From NCBI RefSeq assembly GCF_028858725.1, contig NC_084774.1:2578001-2642000 (forward strand): a DNA stretch of 64,000 nt, written 5' to 3'. The translations under genes were made by a program, and so were the position numbers. The notes beneath the pieces were generated by a model. That model saw nothing but the letters and a program-made list of their open reading frames with translations. It was not told where the DNA came from and ran no database searches. The stretch comes from Colius striatus. Taxonomy: Eukaryota > Chordata > Aves > Coliiformes > Coliidae. Below, one piece after another: positions 30,046-55,900 of this stretch (the stretch's first letter is position 1; every line of letters starts with the position of its first letter).

Positions 30046-30620
30046 CTGTGGATTCGCTACGGGGTTTGTTCTCAAGGCAGTTATTCAATTGCACTTGAGA
30101 TACTCCCGGACATGTCAGTTGAAGCAGCAAACTGGCTGTCTCGCTTGAAAAGAGCTCAAAGCCGTGATCAACTTCAGCTTATTCCTCAAATACAGCACGT
30201 GAATTGCACTTCTAGACCTGAGAATTCTTGCTGCCAACTGACAATGATTGTAGTTCCCCTGACAGACAATTCTAGATCTCTTCTAGAATTGGGCCACAAA
30301 GCTGGAGAAATGCATTTCTTTCTGTTTCCCTCCCCTTTAGATTGGAGGGAAAATAGTGCCGCTTTCCCCAAGCCAGTGACGCACTGGAACTCATTCTGGA
30401 CCTAAACTCCAGCAGCAGTTCAGGCACAGAAGTTCCTGGCGGTCACCAGAACATGATGAAGTTCCACTTCTCTTGTTGAACTCACCGGGCAGAAGATCGC
30501 CTCGAGTGCCCACAGAAGATGAACGTGGCACAAGGCAGGTGAGCTTTGATCCCACGGTCTCCGAGGTCGCTCTGCCTCGAAGTGACGGTCTGCTCCTGGG
30601 GACAGCGGTTGGCGCCTCTT

Positions 30621-30634
30621 GTTGCCATGGCAAT
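30621..30634. promoter_or_regulatory. RFX X-box-like palindrome upstream of SPOC(-)
   Basis: GTTGCCATGGCAAT lies about 1.35 kb upstream of the SPOC(-) start codon, with no intervening gene. It is preserved in both arms. Confidence 0.4.
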
Positions 30635-30884
30635 AGGACAACAGAGCGGTCTCCTGGTTAGTGATGGCACACAGGGGATGGCCAGCATCAGCTTCAAGCT
30701 GAGGAATCCCAGGTCTGCACGAGCTGTAAGGACCGGCACGGCTCTGCTCTGGCTGAGACAGCTCTGGAGAGGCCCAGCAGAGAGAAAGCTAGCAGTGACT
30801 TAGGAAACCTCATCAGGAAGGAAGGAGTCACCCTTCTTTCCAAGCCCCAGGAGGGAATCCAAAGGCTGAGCATCTGCAAGCAGC

Positions 30885-31950
30885 AGCAGGATTTGCTCCT
30901 CTTGCCTTTGGCAGGTGTTGGGGCCTGGGCTACAATGAACATTATGGAGTCAGGCAAAGTTGGAGGAAGTCAGCAGTTCATCTTTGAATCACCTGCAGCA
31001 GCACAAAAAGAAAAGAAAAGAATGCCTATGTGACAGCAAGCTGGAGCTGACTGTAACAGAGGCAAGGTCAAAACAGGAAGACAGGATAGACCATTCAGTT
31101 AAGCATTGTGTGATGGCATGTATGTGACCAATGAATTGTATGCAACAGTAGTATAAACAGTATAAACAGTAGTATAAAGTTAAGTAAAATGTAAGGTAAG
31201 CATAACCATAGTCTAGTGTGACAGAAAACTCACTGGAGGCCAAATAGATGGGGTGATATTCTAAGCACAAGAAGGTTGATGTTTTAAGTACAAGAAGGTT
31301 GGTGTTTTAACACAATGAGGTTGGTGTCTAAGTCGTTACAAAAATGCCACTTTGAGGCCTCATGCACAGCGTGTGATCCTCAGTGTTAACTACCTGCCAT
31401 GAACTGTAGCACGTTACAGCATTTGGGAAAGTACAGGAGTGATGATTATGTGGCAATAAATTTGGAGTCGATGCACATCACATTGGTGTCTGGTCACTCC
31501 CGTCTCGCATATTGAAGAACCCCTGCAACCAACCACTTTGAAGTCGTCCTGCCCTTCCTCTGCTCCACAGTTCACAGTGTTGTGTCTGTGATACCCAGAA
31601 GCATCTTAAGTCCTGTCTGGTCTGGCTGAAGGTTAAACCACACTACCAGAGGCTCAGGGCTTTTCCCCAGGGAGAGGTATGTTGAACTTGGGTACAGCAC
31701 GGTCACAGCCACCACACGGATCTACAGGGTGGAAACAGGTTCCCACTCTGCTGCAAGTCCTGTCCTTGGAGCTCTATTTTTTGTCCCACCTGGGGGTCCT
31801 GATCTGGATTCTTAGGTTAGTCCCTGCTACTGCTGGCCCTCAAGCATTGCCCTTATTTAACTTATTACATGCTGCTGCCTCACCCAAACAACCAGCTCCA
31901 TCTCCCTCCTGTAACTCGCATCCTGCTCATCATCCTTCCATCAAATTGGC
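30885..31950. mobile_element. Arm-specific insertion, possibly a solitary LTR fossil plus unknown sequence
   Basis: About 1.06 kb present only in the right arm. The part at about 31040-31530 is AT-rich, has an AATAAA at 31455-31460 followed by a short U5-like tail, and no coding sequence. This would fit a solitary retroviral LTR. I could not define paired ends or target duplications, so the family is open. The remainder to 31950 is unassigned. Confidence 0.3.
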
Positions 31951-32044
31951 AATAAACAGTTTCTACTTCCCCAGTAGAACACTTAAAGCTCAGTGTGTCT
32001 CTTCCCCCACCTCTGCTGGTCACCCCAACAACCAGAGCACGCAC

Positions 32045-33258
32045 CTGTTACTGAAGACCTTGCTGCAGTTGTAAACCTTAATGGACAGCATTTCTCCCAC
32101 GGCCAGCTTCCCGTAGTGAGGCCAGCCAAAGAGCTACAAACAAACAGAGGGGAGAGAGACGACAGGTCATTCCCAGACACGCTTTCCCATGTTTCCCACG
32201 TGGCTCGTTGGTCTCCTCTGCAAGGTGACCAAACCACTGAGCATCACAAAAAGCTGCTGGGGCGGGCAGTTATTTTCCTGCTGGCCAGGGCAGACCCTGC
32301 AGCTCGCAATGGAGGAAGGGATGGGAAGGGAGTGAGAACCCCTCCAGCAGCACACAGCTGTAGCTCAGCTGCTAAAGCAGCCACAGCATCATCTGGAAAG
32401 AGGAGGATGCAGGTGCCTGCTGCGGTGGCTGAGCTGGCTGCAGGGTGAGATGGTGCATGAGGAAGGTACCATGGATGAGATCCCCTGAGGCTGCAATTCA
32501 CCTCACACCCAAAGTGCCCAACTGCCTTGAGGCTGGCAAGAGGGAAAGGGCCCTCCTGCCCCTGAATCCTTCTCCTTTCTCCATGGAGCACAGAGGCATC
32601 CAGGCGGGATGGGAGAGATCCAGGTGCTGAGAATTCCCTGCTGCTCTGGTACAGCCAAGCTCTGACCGGCCGTGAGGAACATGGGCTGACGCTGCCCTGC
32701 GCCCCGGCCCCCTCCCACAGCCGCCACGTCCCACCCCATCCCATCCCATCCCATCCCATGCCACCCCACCCCACCCCACCCCATCCCATCCCACGCCATC
32801 CCACCCCATCCCACGCCATCCCATCCCACCCCATCCCATCCCATCCCATGCCACCCCACCCCATCCAATCCCATCCCATCCCATCCCATCCCATGCCACC
32901 CCACCCCATCCCATGCCACCCCATCGATGCTGTGGAGGGACCCCCGCGCCCCGCACACCTCACTTTGCCCTCATCCCCCACTTTGCCCTCACCTCCCCTC
33001 TCTGCCCTCACCTCCCCTCTCTGCCCTCACCTCCCCGAAGACGGCCTCCGAGCCGCAGCGGATCTTCCTCGTCTTCTGGGTGAAGCCTTGGGAAGGAGAC
33101 AGGGGGGCGTGAGGCGCCGCGGGGCCGCCCGAGCCTGTCCCGCGCCGTCCCCGCCGCCCCCCGCCCGGCCGGGGCCCACCTCGGAAGCTGAGCTGCACCT
33201 GGCGCTCGCCGCGGCCCGGCAGCCGCCACAGCCGCCGCACGCCGACGCTGAGCGCCAT
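32045..33258 (-). pseudogene. FER1L4: FER1L4 5' end: exons 1-3 only
   Basis: Exon 1 (33180-33258) encodes MALSVGVRRLWRLPGRGERQ then VQLSFR. Exon 2 (33031-33086) encodes FTQKTRKIRCGSEAVFGE. Exon 3 (32045-32133) encodes LFGWPHYGKLAVGEMLSIKV then YNCSKVFSN. Phases match (1, 0, 2) and all borders are GT/AG. The chain reproduces the start of Fer-1-like protein 4, including FTQKTRKI and LFxWPHYG. Ferlins are large multi-C2 membrane proteins of about 2000 residues. FER1L4 lies beside CPNE1 in mammals, so the position fits. No later ferlin exon is visible between 32045 and the SPOC gene, so the gene is cut off after exon 3 by the rearrangement. It is called a pseudogene on that ground. A remote remainder elsewhere is possible. 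The CpG-rich promoter is retained. Confidence 0.8.
32731..32927. repeat. Pentanucleotide satellite (CCATC/CCACC)n
   Basis: About 40 units of CCATC with scattered CCACC, CCATG and CACGC variants, in FER1L4 intron 2. All three frames are open on both strands by virtue of the repeat. A second short repeat, CCCTCACCTCCCCTCTCTGC, follows at 32960-33035. Confidence 0.95.
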
Positions 33259-33400
33259 GGGGCCCGAGCCCCGCGCCGGCCCCGCTCGGCCCCGACTCGC
33301 CCGGCCGCTCCGCCTCCCGCGGCCCGGCCTGTGCCCGGCGCTCCTGTCCCGGCACCGCACACGGCGCAACCGTGCCCCCGGGCGGAGGCCCTGAGGCGGG
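33090..33400 (-). promoter_or_regulatory. CpG island at FER1L4 exon 1
   Basis: CpG-dense DNA spans exon 1 and its upstream side. It is the likely promoter of the FER1L4 remnant. Confidence 0.55.
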
Positions 33401-33519
33401 CAGAAGCCGAGGGAAGGCTGAGGGGGGCCTCAGCAAATCAAGGGCGAGAGTCGAGAGTCGTGAGCGTGGGGCCGCTCTTTGTTCCACAAAGGGCTGGTGA
33501 CAGCACCAGGGGTAATGGA

Positions 33520-33760
33520 CGTAAGCTGGAACACACAAAGTTCCCCTGGAACACCAGGAAACACTTTACTGAAAGGGTGGGGGAGCCCTGGCCCGGGCTG
33601 CCCAGGGAGGGTGTGGAGGCTCCTTCTTGGGAGGTTTCCAAACCCACCTGGACACGTTCCTGTGCCCCTGAGCGAGGGGAACCTGCTTTAGCAGGGGGTT
33701 GGGCTGGAGGAGCTCTGCAGGGCCCTTCCCACCCCCATCATTCAGAGATTCTGCAACCCA
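33520..33760 (+). mobile_element. CR1 LINE 3' fragment
   Basis: GGCTGCCCAGGGAGGGTGTG, then ACCTGCTTTAGCAGGGGGTT, then CCCTTCCCACCCCCATCATT: a CR1 end in sense. It lies in the right-arm-only segment. Confidence 0.9.
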
Positions 33761-34212
33761 GATACCATCCAGAAGGACGAGCCCAGTTGAGGATGTGCAT
33801 TTAAACTCAGGTTCTGCCTTCACAAAGGTCTGTAACCTGCCAGTTCCACAGCACGAATCCCCAGGGCACTGTTCTGATGTACTCTCACTAGTTCCTGGTG
33901 AACCTGCTAGAACAGGCAAGTTCTTTCATAATCTCACAATAAAGAAACAGCTCATCTTACTGCAGGACAGGGCTGCAAGACACACACTCAGCAGTCTCGG
34001 TGATTAACAGGTAACAAAACTAACCATGAGGGACAACTTGCTCTGCTTGGGCAGCTGGTCACACTCAAGCTTGGCCAACTCAGATGCTGAACCACCACCT
34101 GTGGTACTTAAGCACAGACCTTCCACAAACCACAACATCCACATCGCTGGAAAAAAGCAGGAAAAGCCCAGAAAGGGGAGTCCAGACACGTCACGTAAGT
34201 CAAAGCAGATCA

Positions 34213-34218
34213 TTTATT
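34213..34218 (-). terminator. Candidate CPNE1 polyadenylation signal
   Basis: AATAAA on the minus strand, about 640 bp beyond the CPNE1 stop. It is conserved in the orphan copy near 8720. Confidence 0.5.
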
Positions 34219-34859
34219 TACTATTTTATCCCAGAAGCAATTTCTGCTGATACAAAAATGTGATTAAAAAGAAGACTGCAAAGTATGGTCACTGAAATGT
34301 AAAAATAAACCTCTAATATAAAATATACTGGTACTTGATGAAGGCAAAACAGGAACCACCTCAGGCAAGCAGCCAACAGACGCTGGTACCATCCAGGACC
34401 GGGAGATTCCCCTTCCCAAGGCAGCTTGATAGAAGAAAAAAAGAATGTACAGAAATGAATCCATGAAGGAAGATGTGCAAAGGGTAAGTGCAGCTGAGAG
34501 GCTGCAATGCTGCTGCTCCTCAGCAGGGAGACAGGGCACGTGCCTGTGCTCACACCAAGCTGCTGGGCCCTGCCCAGCCAGGATGCATGGTGTGCTGCAT
34601 GGCACTGAAGGTGCAAAACCAGGGTGGAAAACCAACAAGGTCTGTGACAAAACCCACCAGCAGTCCTGCTTTCAGCTGTATTTACATTTCTTCCATTCAG
34701 GAATAGAAAAGTTCAGAGATACAAAGCAGGGGCAGGAAGGAGAATTGGTGTGAATGGCACAATCTCAAGGCACTGAGCACCCATAGCTGCAGGGCAGGGC
34801 CTGAGTGCTGACAGCTCTCTTCACCCCAGGGATCCAGGTTGCCAGGACCAGGCTGCAGT

Positions 34860-49688
<14,829 letters not shown>

Positions 49689-49689
49689 C

Positions 49690-49995
49690 TGCGGGCAGAG
49701 CAGAGGGTCAGCCGCCCGCCCCGCCCGTGCCCGCACCCGGGGCCCCGCGAGCGCGCCCGCGGCGCCGCCACGGCCGCAGGCGAGAGGCGCGGCCCCGCCG
49801 CCCGGCCACGGCCCCGGCCCCCGCTCCGCCCGCCGCGCCCGGCTGCCCCGGCCCTGCCCGCGCTCCCCAGCAACGCCCGCACCGCAGCGGAGCCGCTGCC
49901 GGCCACGCACGGACCGAGCTGCTGCGGCGGCCGCGCTCGCAGCTCCTCTCGGCCCCGGGCCGGGAAACCCGGCAACGCTGAGCCGAGGAGGCTGA
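49690..49995 (-). promoter_or_regulatory. CpG island at the CPNE1 5' end
   Basis: Very CpG-dense DNA immediately upstream of the first coding exon, ending sharply near 49995. It probably holds the untranslated first exon and core promoter. In mammals CPNE1 and RBM12 share a promoter and 5' exons. Confidence 0.6.
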
Positions 49996-49999
49996 AAGG

Positions 50000-52900
50000 G
50001 GCTCACAGCAGGGCTGGTGGAGCTGGAAAAGCCCCCTTCAGCCAGACCCCCCTTCGCACTGCACATGCTCGGCCACGCCGCTACACGGCCCCACTGCCTT
50101 GCGAGGCTGCCTTCAGAAGAAACGGCAACACGATCGTGTAGCAAGGCGGTAACTAAGTTTTATTACGTATCAAACTGCAGCCACCTATCTTGAAGGAACA
50201 TCTATAATCCTCAAAACTGAATTTAGGAGATAAGCCTTCAAGCATCAGAGCACTCAAGCAGCTGGACAGCTTGAGAGCTCTAACAAGTCTTTGAAAGGTG
50301 AATATTGCACAGAGAAGCTCCTTTACAGTTCAGAAAATAAATGTTTGGACTTTCTAGTATCCGAGTGTCTACATGGCGCTCTCCTGCTTGCAGGATGTCA
50401 GTATTTATCTCACTGAAGAGATGAGCTTTTATTAGACAACACTGAGTCCCTCAGACCTCAGTCTGCAATCCACCCTGGACAGATGTGAATGTCTCAATAC
50501 GCTATTGCATGGCCATCAGATGGTCCAGTGATGGTGGCAGGACAAAACCAGCACTCAGTAAGAATTAGCAAAGCTTTAGGCAAAGAGGATCACAGTTCAG
50601 CTTTCTACTATGGTCATCATCATCTGCTATAACAGCAGCATTTTCAAAGAGGCTAGTTTCAAGCAGTCTGGTCAACTGTTCAAACTACCAGGTGGTCAGC
50701 CCTCTTCCACTTCAGTTGCCTCCAATCCCCACACAGAAGTCACAAAGAAATCACAGCCTTTATTAAATACATTTCTCTGAACAACCACCACTCACACATA
50801 CCAGCTGTTTTTCTTTACCTACACACACCACTCCACCAGACCAGCTTGTATCTGACACCATCTCACACCTGGGCAGTCTGCAGTCCTACACACAACCTGC
50901 TGCTGGACAAGAAGGAAGGTTGGGACAGCCAGCCTCGACTCCCATGCCAACATTTTTCCTCTGTTTTCCTCTACTGCAAGATATTTCTGTATTGTCAGGA
51001 GGCAGAACCACCAGCCACCTTTCCCTGTCACTAGAGCACAAAACATAAAGTTAACCTCAGAGAAGCAGCTCCCTTTAAGCTTTACCATCCCCAAAAAGTA
51101 GCGGTCCCTTTCCAGGAGGAAACCATCACTGCAGGTCCCAAGCTGTGCACACAGAACAAGTCCATACATAATTATTCCATGTTACTAAGACACCAATAAG
51201 GAACAGTTAAGTTTCAGATGGGAACTGTTAAACCACATAATGAAGCCTCAGAGGTGAAGTGACCCAAGTCCTTCACCCAAACACCTCCTATCTGAGTCTC
51301 TTCTATAGATGAGAAGCCATCAAAAGACTCTACTCTTTCAATATACTAATAGCCAGAACTGTCCCATCCTACTCTGTTGGATTTGGTAATGACACAGGCT
51401 TTCTCTCAAAACATGGCCCAGCTGTTCAGTTGAACCCCTGGGAAACCACAGATCACCAGGGATCCTTGTCCACTGCATCCTCCTGGTCCATCGCAGGGCA
51501 CACAACCAGGACACTACAGAGCACAGACGGGAGCCAGTTGTTAGAGCAGCTGAGCAGGAACCGTTCTTCTAACAGGCTGTACTCCCTCCTTGTCAGCTCA
51601 GGGGAAAACCAGAAAGTGGGTTTAACAACCATAGACTGAATCTTCATGGGAAGACAAGGGATAGCTCCTTAACAGACACAGATAAAAAATTCCTGCTCGG
51701 TCTGAAAACATTGGTTTGGACCACAACCAGCAATTGTTGATCTATTTCTGCCTACAGACATCCTTCAAGAGCCCACACAAAACTGATTTCACTTCACAGC
51801 CTCCCACATAAGCTGCAGGGTTTTCTCCATTTTTAACCTGTTCCTTCAACAGCAGCAGCAGATCCTGATCACACACCAGCCTAGGAGGGGGTGGTCTGTT
51901 AAGACACAACACTTGAGTCCAGCCTAAAGACCTCCTTGGCCTCCAGGTAAGCACCTCTGCCCAGTTATTCTGCTCACACAGAGTGGGAGAAGTGTTTCAC
52001 TCTTGAAACCCACCTGCATCTGAAAAGCATAACAAGATCAAAGTGTAATGTATTTTCATTCCTAAACAAACAGACAAAAAAATACTGAATGGGGAAAAAA
52101 TATAGCAGAGTTCCTCAGCAATCAGGAAAACCACCCAGAGCTTCCGTGACCTGCTGTTTTGAACAGGATTTAGTGACAGCCATCACTGGCTCACACAGGC
52201 GCTTTTCCTCCCTAGAACAGAAATTCTGGAATTCCCTTTCACTCTTCCTAGGAAATCACATTTTACTATAGAAATTGCATCTCTTTTCCTATAAAATTTG
52301 AAAGGTATGCCGACTAAACTGAAATGGGAAAGGTAGCAGCTGACTTTCGTCACCACAAAGGCTCTGGTCACTTCCTCTGAGAGGAACGGCCAACCCACAA
52401 GCAATCAAATACTTGCACTTCAAAGCATCCCATGCCTCATACAACCTCCCATCCTCTTTCCTCTTGAAGCAGAAGCCTGCGATGCTTTCTCTTTTCTCTT
52501 CAGTTTCTCCCACACAACCCTGCAACATCATTTTGATATTTCACCCCTGTGAAGGCTGCCCAGCTGGCACATGCCAGCCCACCCCCAAGGAGCAAGTCCT
52601 GCACCACCAGTAGGGTCTCACTCCACATCAACCAGCAGCAACGTTCCATCACTTCCCAATGCAGTGTAACAGACACATGGCAAGAGGAAAAGGTTCTAGT
52701 TCTCATGCACAGAGACTAACCTTGCACAGAGGCTCTGATCCCAGGCTGAGGATACAGCTTGGTGTAAGCAAACTGAAAGAACTTGGGGTTTCATTGGGGT
52801 TTTTTTTGAGAGCCTTCCTTTTTATCCCTTGGCATGCACTCAAGGAACACCAACCTCACTCACATGGCAGATTTGAGCCAACATTTGAAACACAAATTTC

Positions 52901-55900
52901 GTGTTGTTGCACCGAGGTTTTGTGGAGCATACCTATATCCATTCACACACACAAAGTAAGTTTAGCTTTTGGACTTGCAGCAATTCATCTTCACTATGTC
53001 AAAATGTCAGTTACATTTGTTGCAAACACATTTTCTCTGCTTTCCAACAATTCCAGAATTTCTAAAATGCCACGTTTTTTTTATTCCCCCCCCACAACCA
53101 CCCTTGATAACAAAGATTAACATCTGTTATTTGAAACAGCTAGTTTACAGAAGGCTACTGCTATTTCCAATGCAAAAACAGCAGCTAAAGCAAACAGCTT
53201 TCCATAAAGGTGTTTGAACACATTCAATTTGTCAAGGATTTATTACAGATTGATTCATTACAGCTTGAGACGATGACAACTTCTCAACCTCTCCAACTTA
53301 CTTGCCACTGACAGATTAAGGTCCCGAATGGTCTGGAAACCACAAAACTAGTTTGCCAAGTAAAAATGAACTTCAAACACAGTGGTAAGTTCAAACTATT
53401 TTAAACACAGAGTGTGCATCCCAGCATAGCAGGTTCACAAGATAAAGCAACATAAACAAGCTACTGGGTAGGTGCTGCTGTTAGCCCTAGAAGCAGCTAC
53501 AACCAGAAATCACAACTGATGTTACCTCACACCCCCACTAACAACAATTTATACCAACAACAGCCACATGCATCTGATCCAATGCTCTCACAACTCTGGG
53601 ATCTCACTGTCAAGGCATCACCTGGGAAGTTTCATCCTGAGACGAATTCTGCACATTCCTTTCTCATGGGAAGTTTCCAACACTCAGCTTCAGATCAGGC
53701 ATCTGTGGTTTTTGCCTTTAGTTAGAATCACACAATAGAACAATATCACATCTTGAGGGAGAGAAAAAAAATCATACATCACCTATGTTATCCCTACAAA
53801 CTCTAGAGCAAAATACCATCCACAGAAGTCTGGAGAATCCTGAGCACAGACTCCAGAAATCTCTTTCACTGCTCAACCAGATGTCGTTCCCCAGTTACTG
53901 AAGCAAAACACAGAACAGCTCCAGATTAAGTATACTTTAAGAAGTACTCAAGACAACCAAAGGTCTAGATTACAAAGTCAAAATAATTTTTACTATGGAT
54001 ACTACCTGTTCCCTGAAAAGAGGATCATGAACTCTCACAGTTGTGTAATAAACATAGAAAGATAAATCCCCTGTTTTTAACAAAGCTGTTCTACACTGAA
54101 GCACACCACAAAAGAAGTGGGGCCTAAGTCACTAAACTGACACTGAAAAAATGCTACATTATAGGAAAGCCAGGTAGGAGACTATGTTGCACATTACAAA
54201 GAATAATGAATTACATACTACTATCTGAAGTTCTACATCAGCACTTCAGAACTTACAACCGTTTTCACGTTTTTACCAAAAAAATCAATCAACTTCCTTT
54301 CATACAGAAAAGAATATTCTGCAATGTAAACCAGGTCCGTAGCCAAGTCTAATATTAACTGATAATTATACTTCTAGTGATTTTGCTTAACCAAAGCTGA
54401 CAAGCAGATCAAACAGAAGAGAGGAAAGCACTGTCCATTTACATCTGAATCAAGTTCCAGACTGAGACTGATGAAAGATTTTACCTGTCCCAGTTCAGAG
54501 CTCCGGAGTCTCTCATTTTGCCAAAATGGGTGTCTGAAGCATAAACAATCTCTGTCCTTACCTCTCTGTAGTAGACAAAAAGGACTAAGCATTGGACTGC
54601 TTAAGGTGAGAATTACTGCAATCTCATGCTGGGGTTTGTATGCTTCCATAGTGCACTCAGCCTGGAAGCCAGTGGCTCCCCTCTCCCTGCAGGCTGGGGA
54701 GGACAGGGTGAAAAAGGGAGGCACAGGTTTGGGTCACCCCACTACGGGAGCTCAAAAAACACACCAGAAGACAAGGAGAATGCAATAACCCCATCAGATC
54801 AACCACCACACCAGCAGGACTTTTAGTAGTGTCAGGGGTGATGTCTCCTGGAGGTAAAACACCCACACTATTGTACAACTGAGTCTCATGGCTCAGCTTG
54901 GTTTCACTGCTCCATGGAAGATGGATAATGAGCAAGGACTCAGTCCAAGAAAATTAAACCTGGAGCTTGTTCCTAGTTAATCACACTAATCAATTCTCCA
55001 TCACATCACCCTGTACTGGATGCCCAACATGCTCCACTCCCATGTACACCAAATACTACACTAGCAGAATCTGTCAGCATCAGCATCCCTTTTTAAGCGT
55101 ATCATCAAAAAGAAAATGCTAATGTGCTCCTGCTTTCCTGAACCCCACAAGGCTCTGAAAGAAACCACAAAGCTAGGTTTGTATCACTAGATGCACTAAA
55201 AAGCATCTTCACTTTAAGATGAGATTAAGAGAGTCTCACGAGACCAGTCCACACAAATTTTTAGTAAATACAGCTTCCTTTCAGCACACCAGCTTCTCAC
55301 AGGCCACAGAGCTACATCCCACAGTTCTGAAGCTCTGCAGAGAATAGAAATTGCTACACTTTTTCCTGCCTTTTCATTATTCCTGGGGGGCTGGAGCAGG
55401 GACAATTAAGACCAGCATTACTACAGGCAGATAATAAATGCACAGTACTCTACCATGTTCCAAGTTAGCTGTCACCATACATTTTGACTGATTGATCAAA
55501 ACTCAGTGGGAAGGGAGTTAAGTAGCTGTTATTACAAATTTAACATAAACTGAAAGAAAATAACATAATCTGAAATCAAAGACATGTCCTAACTGTTAAA
55601 AAAAAGACAGATAATATTGAATACTATGAAGACCTTTCTAATCCATCTGCTCTGGCAGCTTGGTTCATGTAAGGTCTGGTAAGGCACGTCCATGGTCCAT
55701 CAGATAGCCTTAATTTTGGGGATAAGAGCTTCCAGGGAGGATAGACACAGTGGAAAGCTGACAAGTGTTTCCTATAAGGCACAGCAGTGAAGCTGTGCTG
55801 TCCCTGAACAAATCCCAGCCCAGTCATGGGCAAGCTGCTGCACAGCCACCTGCCAGACAAGTCCTTTCAAGCTCTGAATTTGACAAGTCTTACAAAAAGA

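Noticed and set aside
32244-33804. Long Gly/Trp/Met-rich or Pro/His-rich frames
   Set aside because: They are products of the CCATC satellite and the CpG island. The ferlin exons on the minus strand explain the coding signal.
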